A stretch of DNA of 50,613 nucleotides from Chitinophagaceae bacterium (lineage in GTDB: Bacteria > Bacteroidota > Bacteroidia > Chitinophagales > Chitinophagaceae), in assembly GCA_016787135.1 (NCBI GenBank), contig JAEUVK010000051.1:1-50613 (forward strand). Direction: 5' to 3'. Each line of letters begins with the position of its first letter. Positions within the stretch are counted from its first letter, which is position 1. The translations under genes were made by a program, and so were the position numbers. The notes under the pieces were generated by a model. It ran no database searches. It saw only the letters and a list, made by a program, of their open reading frames with translations, and had not been told where the DNA came from. Below are positions 15,772 to 25,108 of the stretch, one piece after another.

Positions 15772-16878
15772 ATGAGAAATGTTGCCGCCTTTATGCTTGC
15801 TATCACTCTTACGATCACTGCTTGTCACGATGCATCTTCACCTAAAGCTGGTACACGGGAAAGCAGAACCTGGCCGTTATTGCCTTTTACAAAAGCAGAT
15901 GAGGTCAACCCTGTACTGACACCCGATTCGTTGGCAACATTCAGTTGTCCTATTACCGGCAAAGTCAAATGGGAAGAGAAGGATGTGTTCAATCCCGCTG
16001 CTGTTATACGGAAGGACACTTTATTCCTCTTATATCGTGCAGAAGATAAAATAGGAAAATATGCAGGCACATCAAGGATCGGACTGGCATGGAGCACAGA
16101 CGGGTTGCATTTTAACAAACATCCGGTGCCGGTTTTATATCCTGACAACGATTCGCTGAAAAAATATGAATGGGAAGGCGGTTGCGAAGATCCTAGAATA
16201 GTGGAAGATGAGAACGGCATCTATTACCTTACCTATACAGCGTACGATGGCGATAAAGCAAGACTTCTTGTAGCTACCTCAACTGACCTGTATCATTGGA
16301 CCAAACATGGTCATGCGTTCAGCAGAGCATACACCGCGAAATACGTAAATGAATGGAGTAAATCAGGTTCAGTCGTATGCAGGTATGAAAATGGGAAAAC
16401 CGTCGCCGTTAAAATAAACGGTAAATACTGGATGTACTGGGGCGATACCGATATCTTTTTGGCTACTTCCGATGACCTTATCAACTGGATACCGGCAGAA
16501 ACGGCAGAAGGTAAGCTACTGGTCATATTCGGCCCAAGAAAAGGAATGTTTGACAGCGATATTGTTGAACCAGGCCCGGCAGCTATGCTGTCAGAAACAG
16601 GTATAGTGCTTATTTATAATTGCAGAAATGTTCCTTCAAAAGGAGATACCAGCCTCGCAGAAGGCACCTATGCCCCATCTCAGGCACTCTTCGATAAAAA
16701 TGACCCTTCTAAAATCATCGACCGACTGGATACATACTTTATGAAGCCTGACAAACCTTACGAGATTACGGGACAGGTCAGTCATGTTTGCTTTGCAGAG
16801 GGTTTGGTGAATTACAAGGGTAAATGGCTTCTCTATTACGGTACGGCTGACTCTAAGATCGCTGTGGCCATTAAATAA
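15772..16878 (+). CDS. GH130-like glycosidase lipoprotein
   Basis: A 368-residue protein with a lipoprotein signal (lipobox ending at Cys18, LTITAC) and a five-bladed propeller pattern of glycoside hydrolase families 43/130. The signatures NPAAVIRKDTLFLLYRAED and GGCEDPRIVEDENGIYYLTYTA fit family GH130, which acts on beta-mannosides by phosphorolysis or hydrolysis. Exported members such as this are more often hydrolases. It is probably anchored in the periplasm or outer membrane. It sits 17 bases after can, which suggests a shared transcript, though no functional link is obvious. No SusC/SusD pair is nearby, so it is not part of a visible polysaccharide utilisation locus. Confidence 0.75.
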   Translation: MRNVAAFMLAITLTITACHDASSPKAGTRESRTWPLLPFTKADEVNPVLTPDSLATFSCPITGKVKWEEKDVFNPAAVIRKDTLFLLYRAEDKIGKYAGTSRIGLAWSTDGLHFNKHPVPVLYPDNDSLKKYEWEGGCEDPRIVEDENGIYYLTYTAYDGDKARLLVATSTDLYHWTKHGHAFSRAYTAKYVNEWSKSGSVVCRYENGKTVAVKINGKYWMYWGDTDIFLATSDDLINWIPAETAEGKLLVIFGPRKGMFDSDIVEPGPAAMLSETGIVLIYNCRNVPSKGDTSLAEGTYAPSQALFDKNDPSKIIDRLDTYFMKPDKPYEITGQVSHVCFAEGLVNYKGKWLLYYGTADSKIAVAIK

Positions 16879-17005
16879 CCCGAATGCTGACTGGCCGGAA
16901 ATTTCCATGATTATTAATTACCCCGGCGTATGAGAGAAATCAATCAACTTGCGGGTGAAATGACTAAATTCGCACTCTCGCAAACCAGCCACCGGCTACT
17001 GATCT

Positions 17006-17920
17006 ATGTCCATTGAAATAAAAAACCTTCTTAAACAGTACGGCGAACAAAAAGCTGTCAACAACATTTCCTTCAAAGCTGAAAAGGGTGAGATCGTCGG
17101 TTTCCTGGGGCCTAATGGCGCCGGCAAATCCACCACTATGAAGATCATCACCGGTTATCTCCGGCAAACAGCGGGTGAGGCTTATGTGTGCGGCATAAAT
17201 GTAGCAGAACAACCATTAGAAACAAAAAAGAAGATCGGTTACCTGCCCGAGTTGAATGCTCTTTACTATGACATGTATGTCAGGGAATATTTAGGCTTTG
17301 TAGCTGAAGTACATAAAATAAGCAACAAACAGCAAGCAATAGATAAAGCCATTGAGACGGTAGGCTTAAAACCGGAATCAAAGAAAAAGATCGGGGAATT
17401 ATCAAAAGGATATAAACAAAGAGTAGGCCTGGCTGCAGCGCTTATACATGATCCTGAAGTACTGATATTAGATGAGCCTACATCAGGACTTGACCCCAAC
17501 CAGATAGTAGAGATAAGGGAAGTGATCAAACAGCAGGGAAAAAACAAGACGGTGTTATTCTCTTCCCATATACTGCAGGAAGTAGAGGCGATGTGTGACC
17601 GGGTGATAATTATTAATAAAGGTGAGTTGGTGGCAGATGATACTTTGAGCAATTTGCAACAACGCAATAAGGGTAAACATACTGTGATGGTTCAGTTCAA
17701 AGAGTCAATAGACAAGAGCTTGCTGGATCAGCTAAGTGATGTTGATGTGGTAGTAGAATTGGAAACTGCGCATTACAAACTGCAAACCGGCAAACCGGAA
17801 TCTGTTCGCAAACAACTATTGAAATTATCATTACAGCACAATCTCAGTATTGTGTCATTACAGAGTGAAGATCAAAGTCTCGAAGAAATATTCAGAACAT
17901 TGACTAAAAAAGCCGGATAA
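17006..17920 (+). CDS. gldA: ABC transporter ATPase, GldA-like
   Basis: A 304-residue ABC ATPase with an intact Walker A (GPNGAGKST, 35-43), signature LSKGYKQRVGLA, Walker B LILDEPTSGLD and switch histidine in FSSHILQEVE. A C-terminal extension of about 85 residues follows the catalytic core. This is the pattern of GldA, the ATPase of the GldA/GldFG transporter linked to gliding motility and type IX secretion in Bacteroidota. gldF and gldG are not in the window, so the call rests on sequence only; a generic DrrA-like ATPase is the alternative. A weak TAAATTCG box lies at 16965-16972. Confidence 0.75.
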   Translation: MSIEIKNLLKQYGEQKAVNNISFKAEKGEIVGFLGPNGAGKSTTMKIITGYLRQTAGEAYVCGINVAEQPLETKKKIGYLPELNALYYDMYVREYLGFVAEVHKISNKQQAIDKAIETVGLKPESKKKIGELSKGYKQRVGLAAALIHDPEVLILDEPTSGLDPNQIVEIREVIKQQGKNKTVLFSSHILQEVEAMCDRVIIINKGELVADDTLSNLQQRNKGKHTVMVQFKESIDKSLLDQLSDVDVVVELETAHYKLQTGKPESVRKQLLKLSLQHNLSIVSLQSEDQSLEEIFRTLTKKAG

Positions 17921-17968
17921 GGAACAGGAAGATGAACGGAGCGTCGCAACAGAGTACGATAGTAGTAC

Positions 17969-17976
17969 TAAGTTTG
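17969..17976 (+). promoter_or_regulatory. -7 box of the enolase promoter
   Basis: A perfect TAAGTTTG lies 42 bases before the enolase ATG. No TTG is found at the usual -33 distance, so only the -7 element is supported. Confidence 0.45.
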
Positions 17977-18015
17977 TAAATAAAAAATCAATTTTCAATC
18001 TTAAATATTCAATAG

Positions 18016-19308
<1,293 letters not shown>

Positions 19309-19331
19309 TAGTACCAAGACCATTTGTCATA

Positions 19332-19367
19332 AAAACCCATTCGATCTTTTGGATGGGTTTTATTTTT
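19332..19367 (+). terminator. Rho-independent terminator of eno
   Basis: The stem AAAACCCAT (19332-19340) pairs with ATGGGTTTT (19353-19361) and is followed by a T-rich tail up to 19367. The tail overlaps the -7 box of the next gene. Confidence 0.75.
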
Positions 19368-19368
19368 G
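19361..19368 (+). promoter_or_regulatory. -7 box for the acetyltransferase gene, inside the eno terminator
   Basis: A perfect TATTTTTG lies four bases before the ATG at 19373. It is built from the T-run of the eno terminator. No well-placed TTG was found. Confidence 0.45.
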
Positions 19369-19372
19369 ACGG

Positions 19373-19978
19373 ATGAATATGGATATATCCAGCCTTCGGG
19401 GCAAGTATGTTTATCTTGAGCGATTGTTGCCCGGCCACCGGGAAAATATCCGTCCCCTTGCAAAAGACGAACGGATATGGGAATACAACAAAGGGCTATT
19501 GATAAATGACAGGTATGATCAGCTTTTTGACATCTATTTTTACACTGCGCTGGATGTAAAATCGATGGGCGGGCAGCAAACTTTTGTGATCAGACAAACC
19601 AGTGATTCATCTGTTATCGGTATGACCCGCCTTTACGAGATCAATCCGAAAGAAAGAACAGCGCTGATAGGTTATACATGGTACATTCCATCTGTATGGG
19701 GAAAAGTGCATAACAAAGAATGCAAACTAGTGCTGCTGCAATATATTTTTGAAGAATTACAGTTCAACCGGGCTGAGTTTAGGGTAGCACATCAGAATAT
19801 CCGCTCACAGAAAGCAGTGGAAAAGATCGGCGCTATAAAAGAAGGGATATTACGAAAGCATGGTTATCGTAACGACGGAAGCATCCGGCACACGGTCATC
19901 TACAGCATCATTGATGATGAATGGCCTGTTGTAAAAGAAAACCTCGTCAGGCTAATTACTGAAAGTAAAAATGATTAA
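19373..19978 (+). CDS. GNAT-family N-acetyltransferase (RimJ/RimL-like)
   Basis: The 201-residue product has the GNAT fold pattern of ribosomal-protein-type acetyltransferases: LRGKYVYLERL at the N-terminus, VIGMTRLYEINPKERTALIGYTW in the core strands, and NIRSQKAVEKIGAIKEGILRKH for the acetyl-CoA-binding and C-terminal elements. Members acetylate protein N-termini or small molecules in the cytoplasm; the substrate cannot be assigned. It starts directly after the enolase terminator and ends 21 bases before the FtsB-like gene. Confidence 0.85.
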   Translation: MNMDISSLRGKYVYLERLLPGHRENIRPLAKDERIWEYNKGLLINDRYDQLFDIYFYTALDVKSMGGQQTFVIRQTSDSSVIGMTRLYEINPKERTALIGYTWYIPSVWGKVHNKECKLVLLQYIFEELQFNRAEFRVAHQNIRSQKAVEKIGAIKEGILRKHGYRNDGSIRHTVIYSIIDDEWPVVKENLVRLITESKND

Positions 19979-19999
19979 TTTTACCACCGAATCCATTCA

Positions 20000-20314
20000 A
20001 TGAAATTGCTAACCCATATACCTTCCTGGATAAAGAATAAGTACATTATTGCCTTCTCTGTTTTTGCTGTCATCATGCTTTTCTTTGATAAAAATGATGT
20101 TTTTACACAGTCTGAACGGAAAAAGCAACTACAGGATCTTCTGCTCAGCAAACAATATTATACGGAACAGATCGCCGCAGAACAGGCGGAACTGGAAAAA
20201 ATGAAGACCAACCCTGCTACCCTTGAAAAATATGCCCGCGAAAAATACCTGATGAAGCGGGATAATGAAGACCTCTACCTGGTACCGGAAAATTACGAAG
20301 CCTCTAAGAATTAG
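20000..20314 (+). CDS. Septum formation initiator, FtsB/DivIC family
   Basis: A 104-residue bitopic protein: a short cytoplasmic N-terminus, one helix at about residues 15-29 (IIAFSVFAVIMLFF), then a coiled coil (about 38-70). The conserved block NPATLEKYAREKYLMKRDNED follows, which marks the FtsB/DivIC family. Members join FtsL and FtsQ at the division septum to regulate peptidoglycan synthesis. In Bacteroidota and other groups the gene often lies near eno, as in this window. It starts 21 bases after the acetyltransferase stop and may share its transcript. Confidence 0.88.
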   Translation: MKLLTHIPSWIKNKYIIAFSVFAVIMLFFDKNDVFTQSERKKQLQDLLLSKQYYTEQIAAEQAELEKMKTNPATLEKYAREKYLMKRDNEDLYLVPENYEASKN

Positions 20315-20405
20315 CCTTTTTGCACAATATCGGGTCGGTTTGCCCGTTTAATACCTGACATTCTTAATCTGGACACCTTATTTACTGGACATTAATGGTT
20401 TGCCG

Positions 20406-20630
20406 ATGACAAATTTTACTCCTGAGGATCTTTTATTGTACCTGTACAAGGAAACCTCGCAGCAACAAAATGTTGAAATTGAAAAGGCCCTTGCCAAGGA
20501 CTGGACGCTCCGTGAAAAACTATCGGTCTTAAAAGCTTCCATGCAAAGGCTGGACAAACTCACAGTATCACCCCGCACAGAAGTAGTACTGAATGTACTC
20601 AACTATGCGAAAGCTGCCGAGAAGGTTTAA
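20406..20630 (+). CDS. Small conserved protein, function unknown
   Basis: The product has 74 residues from ATG 20406; an in-frame TTG two codons upstream is unlikely to be used. It is soluble and mostly helical, beginning TNFTPEDLLLYLYKETS, with an EIEKALAKDWTLREKLSVLK middle. The layout resembles the N-terminal part of anti-sigma or zinc-finger-like proteins (MTxFTPEDLxxYLYxET), but no Cys/His ligands and no membrane helix follow, so it is not a complete anti-sigma factor. It lies alone between the FtsB-like gene and nth. Confidence 0.65.
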   Translation: MTNFTPEDLLLYLYKETSQQQNVEIEKALAKDWTLREKLSVLKASMQRLDKLTVSPRTEVVLNVLNYAKAAEKV

Positions 20631-20759
20631 GGCTCCTCATCAATCACAAAATGTATTTAGCATTCGCCCCCGGTGAATGCTTTTTTATTCTAAGAGACCG
20701 AATAGAGTGTAGGATTATACGACCCGGAGATTGACCGCTGTATTTCTCTTTTAAGCTCT

Positions 20760-20767
20760 TAGCTTTG
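20760..20767 (+). promoter_or_regulatory. -7 box of the nth promoter
   Basis: A perfect TAGCTTTG ends 5 bases before the nth ATG, and a TTG at 20731-20733 is slightly further upstream than usual (26-base spacer). The transcript would be leaderless or nearly so. Confidence 0.5.
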
Positions 20768-20772
20768 CCCAT

Positions 20773-21417
20773 ATGACCCGCCAAGAACGTTACCAGTTTG
20801 TCATTGATTATTTTCAGCAACACTCCCCCGAAGCAGAAACAGAGCTGATCTACGACAATCCTTACCAATTACTGGTAGCCGTGATCCTTTCGGCCCAATG
20901 CACCGACAAAAGGGTGAACATGACGACACCGTCTATCTTTGAAAAATACCCGGATGTATCATCGCTGAGCAGAACCAATTTCGATGAATTATTTCCGCTG
21001 ATAAAAAGCATCAGCTATCCCAACAATAAAACAAAGCACCTGATCGGGATGGCAAAGATGATAATAGAAAAATTCGACGGGAAGATACCGATGACCGTAG
21101 AAGAGTTGATACAACTTCCGGGAGTAGGGAGAAAAACAGCCAATGTCATTACCTCCGTCATAGACCAGCAGCCGAATATGGCGGTTGATACTCATGTTTT
21201 CAGAGTAAGTAAAAGGATCGGTCTTGTTCCTCAAACTGCATCTACGCCTTTAGCGGTTGAAAAGGAACTGGTAAAAAATATCCGGGTTGAACTGATCCAC
21301 AAAGCCCATCACTGGTTGATATTACATGGCCGTTATACCTGCCTGGCCAGGAACCCGAAATGCAGGGAATGCGGATTGCAGCAAGCCTGTTTTTATTTCC
21401 ATAAAAATAATTCCTGA
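20773..21417 (+). CDS. nth: Endonuclease III
   Basis: A complete bifunctional DNA glycosylase/AP lyase of 214 residues for oxidised pyrimidines in base excision repair. The helix-hairpin-helix LPGVGRKTAN holds catalytic Lys121, and Asp139 sits in AVDTHVFRV. The four iron-sulfur ligands are Cys190, Cys197, Cys200 and Cys206 with the canonical C-x6-C-x2-C-x5-C spacing. The start at ATG 20773 gives the normal family length. Confidence 0.97.
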   Translation: MTRQERYQFVIDYFQQHSPEAETELIYDNPYQLLVAVILSAQCTDKRVNMTTPSIFEKYPDVSSLSRTNFDELFPLIKSISYPNNKTKHLIGMAKMIIEKFDGKIPMTVEELIQLPGVGRKTANVITSVIDQQPNMAVDTHVFRVSKRIGLVPQTASTPLAVEKELVKNIRVELIHKAHHWLILHGRYTCLARNPKCRECGLQQACFYFHKNNS

Positions 21418-21531
21418 TCTTTTGCGAAGACGCTTATTGAAAGCTTATATTTAGTAACGGTTTCCGTCCTTCCAAACATCTCCAATACCGGTCCGGGGTC
21501 CTATCATTTTTCAATACCTAAAGAATATGCG

Positions 21532-22437
21532 ATGAAGAGATCACCGAAGGCGGTAATAGTGTGCCTGTTTATGATACAAGCTTTTACTTCCTGGGCGCAA
21601 TATTATTATCATAACAGCAAGTACTATGAAACTGATCTTGTTTTCGAGCTGGGTGGATCAGCAGGTATTATGAATGCAATGACCGATCTGGGCGGTAAAA
21701 AAGGAATCGGTAAAGGTTTTATCAAAGACCTGAACCTGAAAACTTCAAAACCCAGTTTCAGTATCTATGCTTTAGCGATGTATAAAGATATCATGGGCAT
21801 CCGCCTTGAATGCACGTTTGGTAATATACTTGCTTATGACAGTATCTTAAAAAAAATTGCCTCTTCCACTTTTGGCCGTTATGAACGCAATCTGAGCTTC
21901 CGGAGCAGTATCAGGGATTTTCAACTCGTTGCCGAAGTACATCCGCTTTTTTTCAAACATTATGAGGAGAATGAAGCTCCTTACTGGTCGCCTTATGTAG
22001 TCGCAGGCATCGGTTATTACACCTTTAATCCCGAAGCGCAATTAAACGGCCGCTGGTATGCCCTGCAGCCTTTACGTACAGAAGGCCAGGGGTTTGCAGA
22101 ATATCCTGACCGGAAACCTTACAAGCTTAGCCAGATCAATATCCCTGTTGGTATCGGGGTTAAATATGAAGTGAATTCCTTCCTGAATGCCCGGCTGGAG
22201 ATCACTCATCGTTTCCTGATGACTGACTACCTTGATGATGTAAGCGAGAAAGACTATATCGATCCGGCTCTCTTTTATAATTATCTTTCTTCCTCGCAAG
22301 CGGCTGTGGCTGAGCAACTTTCCAATCGTTCAATCATTGGATTCAAAGTTGATCAGAGAGGCAATCCAAAAGATAATGACTCATTCTTTACCCTACAGGT
22401 AAAGATCGGAATGACCATTCGCAGTGCCAGGAGATAG
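21532..22437 (+). CDS. Outer-membrane beta-barrel protein (DUF6089-like)
   Basis: A 301-residue protein with a cleavable signal peptide (about residues 1-22, ending SWAQ) followed by alternating amphipathic strands. Elements such as DLVFELGGSAGIMNAMTDLGG and SPYVVAGIGYYTFNPEAQLN are typical of Bacteroidota small barrels grouped as DUF6089/porin-like. It is predicted in the outer membrane, possibly as an eight-strand OmpX/OmpW-like barrel with a structural or adhesion role. No substrate can be assigned. It is monocistronic, with a weak TATATTTA box in the upstream 114 bases. Confidence 0.72.
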   Translation: MKRSPKAVIVCLFMIQAFTSWAQYYYHNSKYYETDLVFELGGSAGIMNAMTDLGGKKGIGKGFIKDLNLKTSKPSFSIYALAMYKDIMGIRLECTFGNILAYDSILKKIASSTFGRYERNLSFRSSIRDFQLVAEVHPLFFKHYEENEAPYWSPYVVAGIGYYTFNPEAQLNGRWYALQPLRTEGQGFAEYPDRKPYKLSQINIPVGIGVKYEVNSFLNARLEITHRFLMTDYLDDVSEKDYIDPALFYNYLSSSQAAVAEQLSNRSIIGFKVDQRGNPKDNDSFFTLQVKIGMTIRSARR

Positions 22438-22565
22438 CTTCTTTTAAACTTCAGGCATTCCGGGTTGTTTGTACAGTGTGAAGTATCATTCCCAAAAACC
22501 AGCAACTCACTACCTGATTTTTACCGTTGACCGATTTTGGGTACGCTTTCGCCAGCATATGATAT

Positions 22566-22573
22566 TAGCTTTG
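22566..22573 (+). promoter_or_regulatory. -7 box upstream of the GAF-protein gene
   Basis: A perfect TAGCTTTG lies about 100 bases before the ATG at 22677, with a TTG at 22537-22539 (26-base spacer). A hairpin at 22600-22620 lies within the resulting leader. Confidence 0.4.
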
Positions 22574-22599
22574 CCTGTGATATAAGTAGGATATCGCTG

Positions 22600-22620
22600 A
22601 ACCGGCACAGCCGGTTTTTC
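22600..22620 (+). terminator. Hairpin with T-tail in the leader of the GAF-protein gene
   Basis: AACCGGC (22600-22606) pairs with GCCGGTT (22610-22616) around an ACA loop, followed by a short T-run. It can act as terminator of readthrough from the barrel gene or as an attenuator, because a -7 box lies just upstream. Confidence 0.45.
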
Positions 22621-22676
22621 GTAAATCATATCATTCCCCATGAGAACCAACCAATCAACATTAAAACTTAGTGTGT

Positions 22677-25073
22677 ATGAAACCGGGAACTTTACATTTT
22701 GATGAATCACTTTTCAACAGCCGGCTGTCGCTAAGGCCGCTGGTAGAAGTATTGAAGAAAACAATTGCTGAGGGCAAACCTGGCTCTCAGAAACTATATG
22801 GCGAATTGATTGCCAGGGTAGAATCACATCCTGAACTGTTGGAGCCTATCAATGATCTCTCTTTATTGAACCAGCATACAGAATTGGTGGAAATGCTGCT
22901 GAGTACCATTTTCCCGCCCACTACATCGGAAAATGAAACACTGTATGCGGTTTCTGTTCCTTTTAAATTCCATACAGTTTATTCTTCCCGTCTTTTCCAG
23001 GCGCTTTTTTTGAAACCAGGGACCAACGAAATAAATGTGCCGAATGATGAGATCGGTAAAGATCTTAATGCTGAGAAAATGTATTTCGCCTATGCCCTGA
23101 TCCTGAAAAAATATCTTGGATTTACTATACCTGATTGGTCTCGTTCAGTATATCCTTACCAGGATCCGTCATCAGGGCTTATCAAATACCTGGAATTGCA
23201 GGTGGATACCCGCTTTGTAGATGTTAAGCCGGTCAGTGATATGCCTGTATTCCCGGATAACGTGATCTGTTCCCATACCAACAGCATGATGCCTCTCCCG
23301 GAATTGCTGGAAAAAATGCCGTTGAAAGATTTTGTATTTGAAGGAATAGCAGTAGTACGCATTAATGATGTGACCGAGCAGGAGGCCATTTCAAAAATGA
23401 AAAACAGCCTGCTGAACATCAATTCATTTTCAGATGCAAGTGTATATAAGGAGTTGCAGGAATATATGCAAAGCCTGATCGGCTTAAAAAATATACGTAT
23501 CGGGATCACACCTTTTTTTAAAGTGAATGGCCATCATGTCTATTCTGAACTTTACAACAGTAATAGCTTACTCTTCAAGCATTTGAGTTCTTCTTCGGAT
23601 AAAGAAGAACTCAGTGATTGCTGCAAAGCCATTTTTGAAGAATCAGCCAGGCCAATAGCCTTTGAATACCTGGACGAAAAGGCAATGGCCGAGCTGAAGG
23701 AACTAAAATACTACTATGATGATGGCGGTCGTAGTATCATCATCAGTCCGCTCAATCATAACGGGGAACTGATCGGGGTGCTGGAGATCGTTTCTGGTGA
23801 GCCCGGCATGCTGAAAGCGTCTTATATTAATAAAATAGAACCCGCTCTTCCTCTATTTACGCTGGCATTGGAGAAGAGTGCTGAAAACCTGAACAACCAG
23901 ATAGACAGGGTGATCAAAGAAAAATTCACGGCAGTTCAGCCCGCTGTAGAATGGAAGTTTACAGAAGCCGCTTTTAAATATATACTCAATAAGCAGGAGA
24001 ATGAAGAAGCGAAGATGGACAGGATCATTTTTGATGAAGTGTACCCGTTATATGGTAACATTGATATACGCAACTCTTCAACAGAAAGGGCTCATTCGAT
24101 ACAACTGGATATTATTGAACAGCTACAGTTAACAAAGAGTATCATCAAGAAGGCGCAAAAAGAGATATTCTTTCCTTTGCTGCAGGAAATAGAGTTCAAG
24201 ATCGAGAAATATATTGCTTCAGCCTCAGACACATTATTATCAGAAGACGAACTTCAGATATATGATTTTTTACAACGCCAGATCGCAGACGTATTCGACC
24301 ATCTGAAAAGTGCCGTGCCTTCGTTAAAGAAAGATATAGCCGGTTATTTTTCTGCACTGGACCCGCAGACAAACATGATCTATCATCACCGAAGAGAATA
24401 TGAAGAGAGTGTGGCAAGAATCAACGATACGTTAGCCCGCTTTGTAGATAAAGAACAAAAAGAAGCACAAAAAGTATTCCCGCACTATTTTGAAAGATAT
24501 GTAACAGATGGTGTTGATTTTAACGTGTATATCGGCCAGTCAATTGCCCCGCGCCGCAAGTTTGACAACCTGTACCTGCGCAATATGAAAATGTGGCAAC
24601 TGTCGTTATTAGCAAAGGCGGCAAGAAAAAGTAATCAACTTGCGGGAGAGCTGGCTCACCCGCTGAACACAACACAGTTGATACTGGCACATAGCATACC
24701 TATTTCTATCAGCTTCAGGACCGCTGAACGAAAGTTTGATGTGGATGGCGCCTATAATATCCGTTACGAGATCATCAAAAAAAGAATAGATAAAGTACGC
24801 ATCAAAGACTCTATGGAAAGGCTGACTCAACCGGGCAAAATAGCCATCGTTTATTCGCAGCCAAAAGAAGCAGCCGAGTATAAAGAGTATATTGAATTTT
24901 TGCAGAATCAACAGTTGCTGAAACCCGGTACAGAGCAATTTGAACTGGAAGAACTCCAGGGTGTGGTCGGCCTGAAAGCTTTAAGGGTAGAAGTAAATTT
25001 TGAAGACGCCGCAAAGCAAACCGATAAGATCGAATTATCATCAATAACTACACAGCAATTGATCGGAAAATAA
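22677..25073 (+). CDS. Large GAF-domain protein, function unknown
   Basis: The product has 798 residues from ATG 22677 (the GTG two codons earlier is less likely). It has no signal peptide or membrane helix, so it is cytoplasmic. A GAF-like module lies at about residues 240-400: a strand-helix pattern including LKNIRIGITPFFKVNG and SIIISPLNHNGELIGVLEIVSG. The flanking N-terminal 230 and C-terminal 400 residues are mostly helical and lack kinase, GGDEF, HD or DNA-binding motifs. Proteins of this size and layout are conserved in Bacteroidota but uncharacterised. It converges on the phosphoesterase/barrel gene with 35 bases between. Confidence 0.65.
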   Translation: MKPGTLHFDESLFNSRLSLRPLVEVLKKTIAEGKPGSQKLYGELIARVESHPELLEPINDLSLLNQHTELVEMLLSTIFPPTTSENETLYAVSVPFKFHTVYSSRLFQALFLKPGTNEINVPNDEIGKDLNAEKMYFAYALILKKYLGFTIPDWSRSVYPYQDPSSGLIKYLELQVDTRFVDVKPVSDMPVFPDNVICSHTNSMMPLPELLEKMPLKDFVFEGIAVVRINDVTEQEAISKMKNSLLNINSFSDASVYKELQEYMQSLIGLKNIRIGITPFFKVNGHHVYSELYNSNSLLFKHLSSSSDKEELSDCCKAIFEESARPIAFEYLDEKAMAELKELKYYYDDGGRSIIISPLNHNGELIGVLEIVSGEPGMLKASYINKIEPALPLFTLALEKSAENLNNQIDRVIKEKFTAVQPAVEWKFTEAAFKYILNKQENEEAKMDRIIFDEVYPLYGNIDIRNSSTERAHSIQLDIIEQLQLTKSIIKKAQKEIFFPLLQEIEFKIEKYIASASDTLLSEDELQIYDFLQRQIADVFDHLKSAVPSLKKDIAGYFSALDPQTNMIYHHRREYEESVARINDTLARFVDKEQKEAQKVFPHYFERYVTDGVDFNVYIGQSIAPRRKFDNLYLRNMKMWQLSLLAKAARKSNQLAGELAHPLNTTQLILAHSIPISISFRTAERKFDVDGAYNIRYEIIKKRIDKVRIKDSMERLTQPGKIAIVYSQPKEAAEYKEYIEFLQNQQLLKPGTEQFELEELQGVVGLKALRVEVNFEDAAKQTDKIELSSITTQQLIGK

Positions 25074-25108
25074 TTGGATACCGTTAAGACAGAAGAAACA
25101 GAAATTTT

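Noticed and set aside
16897..16906. Palindrome GGAAATTTCC after the GH130-like gene
   Set aside because: Ten-base palindrome without loop, T-run or promoter nearby; expected by chance in 50 kb.
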